Source: Artocarpus heterophyllus
Taxonomy: Eukaryota; Streptophyta; Magnoliopsida; Rosales; Moraceae
DNA length: 64,000 nucleotides
Reading direction: 5' to 3'
NCBI GenBank assembly: GCA_025403435.1
Contig: CM046338.1
Coordinates: 23,892,392-23,956,391, forward strand
Part shown: positions 23,348-33,962 of the stretch, piece by piece
Layout: each line of letters starts with the position of its first letter
Position numbering within the stretch: the first letter of the stretch is position 1
The notes under the pieces: model-generated
Told to the model about the DNA's origin: nothing
Database searches by the model: none
What the model saw: only the letters and a program-made list of their open reading frames with translations
Made by a program: the position numbers and the translations under genes

Positions 23348-24238
23348 GTTGGTATCAGAGCCTAGGATTGTCTGCTTTGCTTATCTTTTTCTTGTTTCCA
23401 GGCCAAATTTGTGAATTAGGGTTAGGGCTTCAATTCAGCCAAAAGAAAAATGATATATATATAAATATATATATATCTATTTTGAATTTGGTTCTTTAGG
23501 GTTTCTTGAAATCATTATTAGTGGTTCTTGAATTGTTTCATTAGTCTTGACAGAGTCAAACCCGAATTGCTTTTTTGGCTTCTAGGGTTACAATTTTTTT
23601 TCGTTGTTGAATTTCTTTAGGATTCTGCATTGATTCTTTAGTTTTCTAGGTTTCTTTTGGGGGATTATTCTAATCTTGATATTGTAATTCTAGTTTGACA
23701 TTGTGGATTCTATCTTGTGAACCCGGTTTACAATCTTGATTTGTTCTAGTAGTTCCTTGCCGAATTATCAAAAAAAAAAAAAAGACAGGAAAAGAAACGA
23801 AAGAAAAGAAAAGAAAAGAAAAGAAGGAAAAAAAGATCAAGAGGATCCGAAAACAAAAAAAAAACATCAAAAGCCCACTTAAATTTTTTTGTTCTATTCT
23901 TGTTTCTTACGTCTTAGACGCCCTTTTGCCAAAACCCCATGCTTGAGTGACAAAATTCATCAAAGTCCATGGCCAAATTTGAGTCCTTTGGTTTGTCCCT
24001 TACCTTGAATTGCTGCTTGAATCCTTCTTGTTATTGTTTGATTAGTTTTGAAAGAACTAAAAGAAGAATACGAGTGGAAAAAGGCAGAGAGAGTGAGAGT
24101 ATTGAGGGTAAAAGCCAATTTAATTGAGTGAAACTCGAGTGAATTTGAGTGAATCATTTTATTTCGAGCAAAACACGTGAGGGAGTGTGGTGAGGTTCCT
24201 TTCTTTATTGTTCTAACTTTGTTTTACAAAATTCAATC
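23348..24238 (+). other. Primer binding site and 5' leader, family C
   Basis: No gene. The PBS TGGTATCAGAGCC is at 23350-23362, complementary to plant initiator tRNA-Met. An AT microsatellite-like stretch lies at 23453-23480. A purine tract (AAAAG repeats, then AAGAGGATCCGAAAA) lies at 23769-23865. The leader ends with a GAGTGGAAAAAGGCAGAGAG-type block before Gag. Confidence 0.8.
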
Positions 24239-24981
24239 ATGTCTCAAAATCAAGAGAATAACACAAATGAAGAGGTTCGACCACCCGTTGGACCGAATCT
24301 GCAAATGCAAGCATTCATGGGGGAGATGAGACAGATGTTGAGGAGGGAGTTAGATTAAATCCATGAGTGGTTGGATAGGGTAGAAGAGGGAACACAACAG
24401 GGGAAGCCACCAATTGCTCCGAATGCCCTAAGGAGGAATAGGTTGTACCAACGGAAGTGGAGGATTTGGATGAACTTGAAGGGGACGGTTTAGAGGAGGA
24501 GTTTGATAGGATGTTAGTGAGCAGCCACAGGAGATTTGGTCTGGTTAGAGAAGCTAGGAGTCGGGTAGACGACAACTTGGGAAGTATCAAGATGAGAATT
24601 CCAGCGTTTCAAGGAAAAAGTGACCCCGAAGCATACCTTGAGTGGGAAAAGAAGATGGAGTTGGTTTTTGATTGTCACAATTGATATGAACCCACCTAAC
24701 TCCACCCCAAAAGTTAGCTCGTGAGGGGAGGATTGTGAACCCATATATATAACACCCAAGACCACCCTCTCTAACCGATGTGGGACACATCAAGAACTAC
24801 TCTGAATTAAAGAAGGTAAAACTTGCTGCCATTGAGTGTTCTGATTATGCTATTGTGTGGTGGGATCAGTTGTGCATCAATAGGAGATGGAATGGGGATC
24901 ATCCTATTGAAACTTGGGATGAGATGAAGAAAGTGATGAGATTACGATTTGTGCCAAGTCACTACTACCGGGATCTACACC
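24239..24981 (+). pseudogene. Family C Gag 5' part, interrupted by a TRIM LTR
   Basis: Starts ATG (MSQNQENNTNEE), the natural Gag start after the leader. A TAA follows the residues RRELD near 24353, and a frameshift near 24450 moves the core (MRIPAFQGKSDPEAYLEW) to the frame 24457-24684. The 111-bp TRIM LTR at 24682-24792 splits DCHN from YSELKK. Gag resumes to HYYRDLH and ends where LTR B starts at 24982. No Pol follows. Confidence 0.85.
24682..24792 (-). mobile_element. Solo LTR of a TRIM element
   Basis: A 111-bp unit TGATATGAACCC...GGGACACATCA. It matches, in reverse orientation, the LTRs of the complete TRIM at 34858-35236. The flanks ACAAT (24677-24681) and AGAAC (24793-24797) are each one change from ACAAC, the sequence expected at this Gag site, so they look like a decayed target duplication. 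Confidence 0.85.
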
Positions 24982-25415
24982 TAATGGAGACTTAGGGAGC
25001 TCAAATGCATAGAAGGTGGTTGACCCAATACAAGTTCCTGCTGGACCAGTCACAAGAGCCCGAGCTAAGAAATTCAAGGAAGCACTAAATGGGCTGATTC
25101 ACGAAATCTGGAATCAAGAAAATTTGTGCAAGCCCATTGACCCAGGCCCACGTCAACCACAACTGGTGTGTCAATTTGATCCAAGTTCTAGAAGAATCCG
25201 GATGAGTCAAGCTTGAAATCAGCTCAAATTTTGCAAGATCAAGTCAATGGAAGAATTTTGGAAACTTTCCCATTTTGGCACACATGCGGATTATTTGCAC
25301 TTTCCTTTAATTGTTGAGCGTGTAAATGGCTGAAGATCAGCCATTAAGACTTTCCTTTCTTTTAGTTTTTATTTTAGGCTTAGTAATTATGATTGAATTT
25401 GTCAACTTTTCTTTT
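24982..25415 (+). repeat. 5' half of a family B LTR
   Basis: Matches E1's LTR from its first bases (TAATGGAGACTTAGGG, with one change in the terminal TGAT). It includes the coding tail ([18 protein letters not shown], frame 25016-25216) and stops matching after GAATTTGTCAACTTTTCTTTT. There it meets a pyrimidine-rich leader of opposite orientation. Confidence 0.8.
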
Positions 25416-25773
25416 CTTTTCCTTTTTTTTCTTTTCTTTTTGGATCTTTTTGATTTTTCTTTTTTTTTTTGTTTAAGACTCTAAATTCAACTTTTTTTTT
25501 TAAAAAACGAAATAGAGCCTAACCCCCTGTTTGGCATTGTGGTGGGAACCACAGTTCCCACCACAAACTCAGTTATAAACAGTGTAAAGCTCTCTCATGC
25601 TACAGTAACAATTTAAAAAATTGCTACAGTGTAAAGCTTTCACATGCTACAGTAAAAGTGGTTCCCACCACCGGTTCCCACCACCTTCCAAACACCCCCT
25701 GTAATCAATTAGAATTCAGAAACAAAGAAGGATAGACAAACCTGAGGCTAGAACCGAGGCTATCGATACCAAA
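25416..25773 (-). other. 5' leader and PBS of a family B element, with a MITE inside
   Basis: No gene. The minus-strand leader has a decayed primer site reading TTTGGTATCGATAGCC next to LTR B at 25774. A pyrimidine tract at 25409-25475 is purine-rich in element sense and includes AAAAGATCC. The MITE at 25523-25701 interrupts the leader. Confidence 0.7.
25523..25701. mobile_element. Tourist-like MITE (PIF/Harbinger type)
   Basis: A 179-bp element with terminal inverted repeats around TGTTTGG...TGGTGGGAACC at both ends and no coding capacity. It is flanked by TAA at 25520-25522 and 25702-25704. A 3-bp TAA duplication and GGGGTGTTTGG-type ends are typical of Tourist MITEs. The outermost five bases differ (CCCCC versus the complement of GGGGG), so one end has changed. 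Confidence 0.72.
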
Positions 25774-25892
25774 TGATAAGAACCTTGCCAATATACTGAC
25801 GCAATCCGTTATCAATAAGAAGGCACCAATATCATTTCTACTCAGATTTGGATGGAAGTCACCGCGACCCGTTACTTATATCGAAGCAAGAA
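25774..25892 (-). repeat. 3' end of a family B LTR, cut by LTR A
   Basis: Reverse complement of the last ~119 bp of E1's LTR (TGATAAGAACCTTGCC...TCGAAGCAAGAA). The match stops where LTR A begins at 25893. AAGAA is the presumed target site. Confidence 0.82.
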
Positions 25893-26689
25893 TGATGAGG
25901 ACATCAATAGCACAAGCAAGAGCACGTGGGAGACATATTCAGATCCAATTCAACTTCCCATTGGTCCAGTTACGAGAGCTCGTGCGAAGAAGTTTAAAGA
26001 AACGCTTATTGGGCTGATTCAAGCAACTTGGGCTCAAGCCATTGCATGGAGGCCCATTGAGGGAATTGCATGCGAAAACCAGACCAACAAATGCGTGATT
26101 CAAGCTCTAGAAGGGATTGAGTAATTTCCATTTTAGTTACTTTCCCGTTTTGAGGCGACACATGGCGAGAAGAATCAGCTTATTTACCTTTTAATGTCTA
26201 GTTTCCTTTTTGCGTTTGTGTTATTTCTATTATTGCAAGGCTTTTAAGCCATTAAGGGAACTTTCCTTATTTAGTTTAGATTTGACATTTGGTAAACGAT
26301 TTTCCCGAAATTCCATGAGAATTAGGAGCTGAAAATTCGCATAGGAACCCCTATATATTGTAACGAATTCCATTCAATGGAATACAAGTATTAACACAAT
26401 TTGAGGTTTTAATTCTCTTTGGTTCCTAAACGAACTATTCGAACTTATCGGAAATTTCCGTGGCGTTCATAGACTTATCAATCAGTCCATCCATAGCTGA
26501 TTGTGGCGTCCTCACATACCAAGACTTATCAATCAGTCCCTCCATAGCTGATTGTGGTGTCCTCACATACCAAGGTTCGTGCTTCTTGTTGGGCATCGGG
26601 TCGCGGTTCCATTCAAAACCGGTCAGGAATTTGATCTTGGAAACCTATTTCGGTTAGGGTCACGTCAGTTCTTGGCGGGGTTCGTATCA
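25893..26689 (+). repeat. 5' LTR of E4 (family A)
   Basis: A 797-bp LTR TGATGAGGACATCAATAG...GGGTTCGTATCA, followed directly by a primer binding site. The coding tail is open (25852-26124, the first residues being outside the LTR). It has a CTATATATTG box near 26350 and two 51-bp repeats. Confidence 0.9.
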
Positions 26690-27284
26690 TTTGGTATCAG
26701 AGCGAGGTTCTAATCAGGTTTTGCTTATCCGTTCTCTTAGTTTATGTTTGTTTCAGTTATTCGTGAGTTTTGATTTCCATTATCAAAGTCGGTTTAAAAA
26801 AAAAAGAAAAGATCCGAAAAGAAAAGAAAGAAAAGAAAAGAAAAAAAAAAGAAAAGAAGAAAAAAAAAACTAGAGGATCCGAAAAACAAAAAAGAAGCCT
26901 AAATTCCCTGCATAGACCAAATTTTTTTTTTTCTAGATTCTTGTTATTCATCATTTAAGGAATCCGAAATTGAATTCCCTGCATAGACCAAAATTTTTTG
27001 CTCAAATTTTGTTCCTTTTGGGTGTCATTCTGAAAGCCTAAATTCTTTGTTCCTGTTATAGTCTTGTCTCTTTGGTAATCTGTTTGCGAATTGTCAAGGA
27101 AATTTTGATATTGATTTGACTAGTTTTATAGGAACTGAGTGAGAATTAACGAGTGGAAAAAGGCATAGAGCGAGAGCATTAGAGTGGACAAAAGCCGAAA
27201 GTATTGAGTGTAAACACGAGTGAAATTGAGTGAACTATTTCACGAGTGAAACACGTAAGGGAGTGCGGTAAGGTCCTTTGGAAA
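26690..27284 (+). other. PBS and 5' leader of E4
   Basis: No gene. The PBS TGGTATCAGAGC is at 26692-26703. The purine tract with GATCCGAAAAG at one end and GAGGATCCGAAAA at the other spans about 26796-26890. A repeated stretch (GAATTCCCTGCATAGACCAAA) occurs twice near 26900 and 26973. Just before Gag the leader reads GTGAAACACGTAAGGGAGTG, shared with E10. Confidence 0.82.
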
Positions 27285-27814
27285 ATGTCAAACAACAGCA
27301 AGAACACTATTGAGGGTACCTCGGGTGCAGCAGACCCAAAACTTCTTATGGAAGCGATGATGGGGGAGATGAGGCGATTGTTGATGGGGAAGAGTTTGAC
27401 GAAGGAGAAGATTCAGCGGGTAGTCACCGAAGATTTGGACGGGATAGAGGAGTTAGGAACCAGGAAGATGATAGTTTGAGAGGCATAAAAATGAAGATAC
27501 CATCATTTCAAGGCAAATCCAATCCAGAAGCGTACCTAGAATGGGAGAAGAAAATGGAGTTCATCTTTGATTGCCACTACTATTCCGAGGCGAAAAAGGT
27601 AAAACTGGATGTAATTGAATTTTCTGATTATGCTATTACTTGGTGGGATCAACTTGTTATAAACAGGAGACGAAATAGAGAGCGACCTATTGAGTCATGG
27701 GAAGAGATGAAGACCGTCATGAGGAAGCGATTTGTACCAACTTACTACTACCGGGAGTTGTACAACAAACTACAAAATCTTAAGCAAGGCAACCGGAGTG
27801 TAGAGGAGTACTAT
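27285..27814 (+). pseudogene. E4 Gag fragment (family A)
   Basis: Starts at ATG 27285 ([14 protein letters not shown]), as in E10. A deletion after MRRLL removes roughly 50 codons (the [11 protein letters not shown]...GEVDDYY region) and shifts the frame, giving a stop at 27477-27479. The core then continues in frame 27476-27814 ([30 protein letters not shown]). The minus-strand LTR of E5 cuts it at 27815. ACTAT (27810-27814) is the presumed target site. No remainder is found beyond E5. Confidence 0.85.
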
Positions 27815-28611
27815 TGATACGATCCCCGCCAAGAACTGACGTGACCCTAACCAAAATTGGTTTCCAAGATCAAATTCCTAACCGGTTTTGGATGGAACCG
27901 CGACCCGATGCCTAACAAGAAGCACGAACCTTGGTATGCGAGGACGCCACAATTAGCTATGGATGGACTGATTGATAAGTCTTGGTGTGTGAAGACGCCA
28001 CAATTAGCTATGGATGGACTGATTGATAAGTCTATGAACGCCACAGAATTTTCCGATAAGTTCGATTAGTTCGTTTAGGAACCAAAGAGAATTAAACCTC
28101 AAATGTGTGTTAATACTTGTCTTCAATTGATTGAAATTCGTTACAATATATAGGGGTTCCTATGCGAATTTTCAGCTCCTAATTCCCCATGGAATTTCGG
28201 GCAAATCAATTATCAAATCACCTAATCTAAAGCAAATAAGGTAAGTTTCCTTAATGGCTTAAAAGCTTTACAATAATAGAAATAAACAAACAAAAAAAGG
28301 AAACTAGACATTAAAAGGTCATAAGCTGATTCTTCTCGCCATGTGTCGCCTCAAAACGGGAAAGTAACTGAAATGGAAATTACTCGATCCCTTCTAGAGC
28401 TTGAATCACGTATTTGTTGGTCTGGTTGTCACATGCAATTCCCTCAATGGGCCTCCATGCAATGGCTTGAGCCCAAGTTGCTTGAATCAGCCCAATAAGC
28501 GTTTCTTTGAACTTCTTCACATGAGCTCTCATAACCGGACCAATGGGAACTTGAATTGGATCTGAATATGTCTCCCACATGCTCTTGCTTGTGCTAACGA
28601 TGTCCTCATCA
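27815..28611 (-). repeat. 3' LTR of E5 (family A)
   Basis: A 797-bp LTR, minus strand, TGATGAGGACATCGTTAG...GGGATCGTATCA. It has the coding tail (VMRAHVKKFKETL, with several changed residues) and two 51-bp repeats. The polypurine tract in element sense, CAAGAGGAGGGGAA, lies just right at 28612-28625. Confidence 0.9.
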
Positions 28612-30991
28612 TTCCCCTCCTCTTGAGAGGGATTTGTCCTCAAATCGTCGCCTGCATCAAAAGGACTTAGATCAGAAACATTAAAGGAGGCACTTACACC
28701 ATACTCACCTGGCAAGTCTAGCTTGTATGCATTATCATTGATCCTTTCAAGGATTTGAAAGGGACCGTCCCCTCTAGGCAACAGCTTGGATTTCCTTTGT
28801 TCCGAAAACCGTTCCCTGCGTAAGTGCAACCACACCCAATCACCTGGCTCGAAGACGAGCTTGCGACGCCCTTTGTTGGCTTGCGACGCCCAAGTTGCCT
28901 TGTTTTGTTTTGAAAGCCGTCTTCCACTCGTCTCCCTCTTTCATGCGAATTTGATGATATCCACTCTTTAGATCAATTTTAGAAAACACACAAGCACCAT
29001 GCAATTCATCTAACATGTCATCCAAGCGAGGAATGGGATGTCGATACTTTACCGTGATGTTGTTGATGGCTCGACAATCAAAGCACATCCTCCAAGTCCT
29101 ATCTTTCTTAGGCACAAGTAAAACTGGTACGGCGCACGGGCTCATGCTTTCTCTCACGTGTCCCTTCTCCATCAACTCACTTACCTGCCATTGGAGTTCC
29201 TTGGTCTCCTCGGGATTACTCCTATAGGCTGGTCGGTGTGGGATTGTAGCTCCAGGTATGAAGTCGATTTGATGTTCAATTCCGCGGATCGGAGGTAAAC
29301 CTTGCGGTGTTTCCTCAGGAAAGATATCCTCGAATTCCTGCAACAGAGAAACAACAGAACTAGGCAATGCAGGGTCAAGTTCGTTAGTGTTTAAAAGCGC
29401 CTCTTTGTACAAAACTACAATCATTGGCTGATTTGAAAACAAGGCCCTTTTAATTTCATTGCTTTTCGCATAGAAGTTTGTTTTTCTCAATGCTTTTCTC
29501 TCATTGGCTGATTGTGAATTCTTTTCAGCCCTCTCAATTTTCTCTCCCTTGCTCTCTTTGCTCTCCTTTTTCTCCGCCATCTCTTCTTTTTTTCTCTCAC
29601 TGGCCAAACTCTCTCTCTGCACTCCCACTCTTGATTTTTCTTCGCTCTTCATTTTTTTATCACTTTCTCTCTGTAAGCTCACTTGGTCTTCATAGACCTG
29701 TTTTGGTGTTAAGGGAACAAGAGTGATCGTCTTTTGATTGTGAACAAATGAGTACTTGTTGGTGAAACCATCATGCTTAACTCGCCAATCAAATTGCCAT
29801 GGTCTGCCTAATAAAAAGTGCCCAGCTTGCATTGGAACCACATCGCACAAAACTTCATCTTCATATCTTCCAATGCGAAAAGGAACTAACACCTATTTAT
29901 GCACCTTTACCTCACCAGTATCGTTTAACCATTGCAATTTATATGGTCGAGGATGCTTAATTGTTGGCAGCCCTAACTTCTCTACCATGGTTGTGCTAGC
30001 AACATTAGTACAACTCCCACCATCAATAATCACACTACATACCTTGTTTTGAACGTGGCACCTAGTGTGGAAGATGTTTTCCCGTTGCACCTCTTCATCT
30101 TCTTCTTTGGCTTGCACACTTAAAGCTCTCCTTGTGACCAACAATTCTCCTTGGACAGCGCACTCCTCATCGTCGGCATCCTCTAATGAAGGCATAGAAT
30201 CATTGTCCGAATCCTCCTCGGTTTCAATGTCTCCATTGTCACGCATCACCATAATTCATTTGTTCGGACATTGGCTTGCTATATGACCCCTGCCTTGACA
30301 TTTAAAACATTTAATATCACGAGTCTGAGTAGTGGTAAGAATCGGATTTACCTTGATTCCCATGGCTGGCCACCTCTTGTTTTTGCTCGATCATTGGCTT
30401 GGGGTTGGATTGCTTCTCATCCCTCTTCCATTGGTTGATTTTCCAAGCCGATGTACTCGGGTTTTGGCTAGGACGTGTGCTACTGCCCGTCCTCATAAGT
30501 TGATTCTCAATTTTAATAGCCATGTGCACCATGTCCTCCAACTCCACATAATGTTGTAACTCAACGGCATTGTGAATTTCTCGGTTCAAACCCGCCAAAA
30601 ACCTTGCCATTGTAGCCTCCCGATCCTCCTCTACATTAGCCCGAATCATCATAACCTCCATCTCCTTATAGTACTCCTCTACACTCCGGTTGCCCTGCTT
30701 AAGGTTTTGTAGTTTGTTGTACAACTCCCGGTAGTAGTAAGTTGGTACAAATCGCTTCCTCATCACGGTCTTCATCTCTTCCCATGACTCAATAGGTCGC
30801 TCTCTATTTCGTCTTCTGTTTATAACAAGTTGATCCCACCAAGTAATAGCATAATCAGAAAATTCAATTACCGACAGTTTTACCTTCTTCGCCTCAGAAT
30901 AGTAGTGGCAGTCAAAGATGAACTCCATTTTCTTCTCCCATTCTAGGTACGCTTCTGGATTGGTTTTGCCTTGAAATGATGGTATCTTCAT
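28612..30991 (-). pseudogene. E5 Gag-Pol with a large internal deletion (family A)
   Basis: Minus-strand order from 30991: Gag from MKIPSFQGK onward (residues before it are lost), zinc knuckle region, protease ([12 protein letters not shown]), linker, Pol N-terminus [12 protein letters not shown] up to FKTKQG at about 28895. It then joins directly to the integrase C-terminus (KPGDWVW-type, [11 protein letters not shown]). About 2 kb (RT palm, RNase H, integrase core) is missing, with the repeated GCTTGCGACGCCC at 28859-28895 marking the deletion. A TGA replaces CGA at 30256-30258, and an extra base at 30336 shifts Gag. Both changes are shared with E7 and E8. One more stop (TAG) lies at 29893-29895. 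Confidence 0.9.
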
Positions 30992-31198
30992 TTTTTTTTT
31001 TCCGGATCCTCTTGTTTTTCTTGTTTTTCCCTTTTTTTTTCTCTTTTTTTTTCTTTTCTTTTCTTTCTTTTCTTTTCGGATCTGTTTTTTTTAACCGACT
31101 TTGATAATGGAAATCAAAACTCACGAATAACTGAAACAAACATAAACTAAGAGAACGGATAAGCAAAACCTGATTAGAACCTCGCTCTGATTAACAAA
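30992..31198 (-). other. Shortened 5' leader and PBS of E5
   Basis: No gene. The polypyrimidine block at 30990-31090 (purine-rich in element sense, bounded by GGATCC and GATCC) is fused directly to mid-Gag. About 0.9 kb of leader and the first ~115 Gag codons are missing. The PBS region reads ...TTTGTTAATCAGAGCGAGG in element sense, one change plus an insertion from the consensus. Confidence 0.75.
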
Positions 31199-31929
31199 TG
31201 ATGCGATCCCCGCCAAGAACTGACGTGACCCTAATCAAAATTGGTTTCCAAGATCAAATTCCTAACCAGTTTTGGATGGAACCGCGACCCGATGCCTAAC
31301 AAGAAGCACGAACCTTGGTATGCGAGGACGACACAATCAGCTATGGATGGACTGATTGATAAGTCTTGGTGTGTGAAGACGCCACAATTAGCTATGGATG
31401 GACTGATTGATAAGTCTATGAACACCACGGAATTTTCTGATAAGTTCGATTAGTTCGTTTAGGAACCAAAGAGAATTAAACCTCCAATGTGTGTTAATAC
31501 TTGTCTTCAATTGATTGAAATTCGTTACAATATATAGGGGTTCCTATGCGAATTTTCAGCTCCTAATTCCCCACGGAATTTCGGGCAAATCAATTACCAA
31601 ATCACCTAATCTAAAGCAAATAAGGTAAGTTTCCTTAATGGCTTAAAAGCTTTACAATAATAGAAATAAACAAACGAAAAAAGGAAACTAGACATTAAAA
31701 GGTCATAAGCTGATTCTTCTCGCCATGTGTCACCTCAAAACGGGAAAGTAACTGAAATGGAAATTACTCGATCCCTTCTAGAGCTTGAATCACGCATTTG
31801 TTGGTCTGGTTGTCGCATGCAATTCCCTCACTGGGCCTCCATGCAATGGCTTGAGCCCAAGTTGCTTGAATCAACCCAATAAGCGTTTCTTTGAACTTCT
31901 TTGCACGAGCTCTCATAACTGGACCAATA
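31199..31929 (-). repeat. 5' LTR of E5, truncated at its outer end
   Basis: Minus-strand LTR A starting TGATGCGATCCCC. It lacks about the first 70 bp of the LTR in element sense: the match ends at ACTGGACCAATAG. It then meets a plus-strand LTR A across a short spacer that repeats AGCTCTCATAAC (31909-31920 and 31932-31943). Confidence 0.82.
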
Positions 31930-31942
31930 GTAGCTCTCATAA

Positions 31943-32670
31943 CATCGTTCGCACAAGCAAGAGCATGTGGGATGAGACATATTCAGATCCAATTCAAGTT
32001 TCCATTGGTCCAGTTACGAGAGCTCGTGCTAAGAAGTTCAAAGAAACACTTATTGCGCTGATTCAAGCAACTTGGGCTCAAGCTTTTGCATGGAGGCCCA
32101 TCGAGGGAATTGCATGTGACATCTAGGCCAACAAATGCATGATTCAAGTTCTAGAAGGGGCCGTGTAATTTCCATTTCAGTTACTTTCCCATTTTGAGTT
32201 GACAAGTGGCTAGAAGAATCAGCTATTTACCTTTTAATGTCTAGTTTCCTTTTTCTTTTAGAAACAAGCGTTAGTTTTATTTCTATTATTGTAAGGCTTT
32301 AAAGCCATTAAGGGAACTTACCTTATTTGCTTTAGATTAGACATTTTGGTAATTGATTTGCCCGAAATTCCATGGGCAATTAGGAGCTGAAAATTCACAA
32401 AGGGGAACCACTATATATTGTAATGAATTTCATTCAATGGAGGAGAATTTTTTGCACACAATTTGAGGTTTTAATTCTCAGCTGTTCCTAAACGAACTAT
32501 TTGAACTTATCAAAAAATTTCGTGGCGTTCATAGACTCATCAATCAGTCCATCCATAGCTGATTGTGGCGTCATCACATACCAAGGTTCCATTCAAAACC
32601 GGTTAGGAATTTTGATCTTGGAAACCAATTTTGGTTAGGGTCGTGTCAGTTCTTGACGTGGTTCGTATCA
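31943..32670 (+). repeat. Family A variant LTR fused to a TRIM interior
   Basis: Starts about 9 bases into the LTR (CATCGTTCGCACAAGC) and ends GGTTCGTATCA. It belongs to a subtype with MWDETYSDP in the tail (also near 59.88 kb) and has only one 51-bp repeat copy. Directly after its last base comes TATGGTATCAGAGCC, the primer site and interior of a TRIM instead of a family A leader. Confidence 0.82.
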
Positions 32671-32899
32671 TATGGTATCAGAGCCGAACCTCTGCTAGTC
32701 GATGGGTGCATGTACAAAGGTTCTCTGCGTCTCGTGTGGGTTAACGACAGAGTTGGCACGAGGACGTACAGTCTAAAGGGGTCAGGAATGATGTGTCCCA
32801 CATCGGTTAGAGAGAGTGATCTTGGGTGTTGTATATATGGGTTCACAATCCTTCCCTCACGAGCTAGCTTTTGGGGTGGAGTTAGGTGGGTTCATATCA
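32671..32899 (+). mobile_element. TRIM interior plus 3' LTR, lacking its own 5' LTR
   Basis: The PBS TGGTATCAGAGCC is at 32673-32685. The interior is ~118 bp with no ORF, the polypurine tract TAAAGGGGTCAGGAA lies at 32774-32788, and a 111-bp LTR TGATGTGTCCCACATCGG...GGGTTCATATCA spans 32789-32899. It is colinear with the complete TRIM at 34858, but its 5' LTR is replaced by LTR A. Confidence 0.85.
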
Positions 32900-33962
32900 C
32901 AAGGTATACAGGTTGATGAGGAAAAGATGAAGGCAATCCAAGATTGGACAACTCCTACAACCATAGGGCAGGTGAGAATTTTTCATGGCTTGGCTAGTTT
33001 ATACCGACATTTTGTTTAGGACTTTGGTAGCCTTGCCGCACCTTTGACTGAAGTCATCAAGAAGAATGTTTCATTTAAGTGGGAAGAGGAACAAGAAAAG
33101 GCATTCAAATTGATCAAGGAGAAGTTAACAAATGCACCTCTCCTTGTTTTACCTAACTTCACTAAAACATTTGAAATTGAGTGTGATGCTTCAGGTATCG
33201 GTATTGGAGGCATTTTGATGCAAGAAGGAAGACCGGTTGCATACTTTAGTGAAAAGTTGAGTGGGGCAGCTCTATATTATCCCACTTATGATAAGGAGAT
33301 GTATGCATTGGTTCGAACTTTAGAGACTTGGCAGCACTATCTTTGGCCGAAGGAGTTTCTGATTCACACGGGTCATGAATCCTTGAAGCATTTGAAGGGG
33401 TAGCACAAACTAAATAAACGCCATGCCAAGTGGGTAGAATTCATTGAGACATTCCCATATGTGATCAAATACAAGCAAGGTAAGGAAAACGTAGTTGCCG
33501 ATGCACTATCTCGCATGTATGCCTTGCTTTCAACCCTTGATGCTAAGTTGCTTAGATTTGAGTACATTAAAGAATTGTATGCATTGGATTCTAATTTTGG
33601 AGTTGTGTTTAAAGATTGCGCAAAGGGGGCATGCGGGAAACACTACTTACATGAGGGTTTCTTATTTCAAGAAAATAGACTTTGCATTCCTCATTCTTCT
33701 TTGCGCGAGTTGCTAGTTAGAGAAGCACATGGTAGTGGTTTGATGGGTCACTTTGGAGTAGCTAAGACTTTAGGAGTCTTGCATGCAAATTTCTTTTTGC
33801 CACATATGAAGCATGATGTTGAGAGGATTTGTGGGAGATGTGTTACATGCAGACAAGCTAAGTCTAGGCTGCAACCACATGGTTATATATGCCACTTCCT
33901 ATTCCTAGAGAACCTTGGGTTGACATCTCTATGGACTTTGTGTCGGGGTTACCTAGGACTAA
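32900..33962 (+). pseudogene. Family D RT-RNase H-integrase fragment
   Basis: Starts abruptly in the RT thumb ([16 protein letters not shown]). RNase H follows ([18 protein letters not shown]) and then the integrase zinc domain ([20 protein letters not shown]). Stops: TAG at 33017-33019 and TAG at 33402-33404. A frameshift near 33885 follows LQPHG. The coding sequence is cut at 33962 by LTR D, within GLPRT. The continuation ([14 protein letters not shown]) is at 41914-42179, because two later insertions separate them. Assignment to family D rests on the similar integrase at 57.5-58.4 kb that leads into an LTR D. Confidence 0.83.

Noticed and set aside
23453..23480. AT repeat as a promoter or matrix attachment site
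   Set aside because: A short low-complexity stretch in a decayed leader with nothing else to support a function.
26460..26657. Recurring 65-residue ORF (MAFIDLSISPSIADCGV...) in the sense strand of LTR A, also near 10958, 17334, 48935, 54370 and antisense equivalents
   Set aside because: It spans the 51-bp repeat in the 3' part of the LTR. It recurs only because the LTR recurs, its frame is kept open by a 51 (3x17) bp unit, and its codons vary freely. No gene is supported.
32671..32899. Cassandra-type TRIM (5S rRNA in LTR)
   Set aside because: The 111-bp LTR has no 5S-like promoter boxes or 5S sequence.
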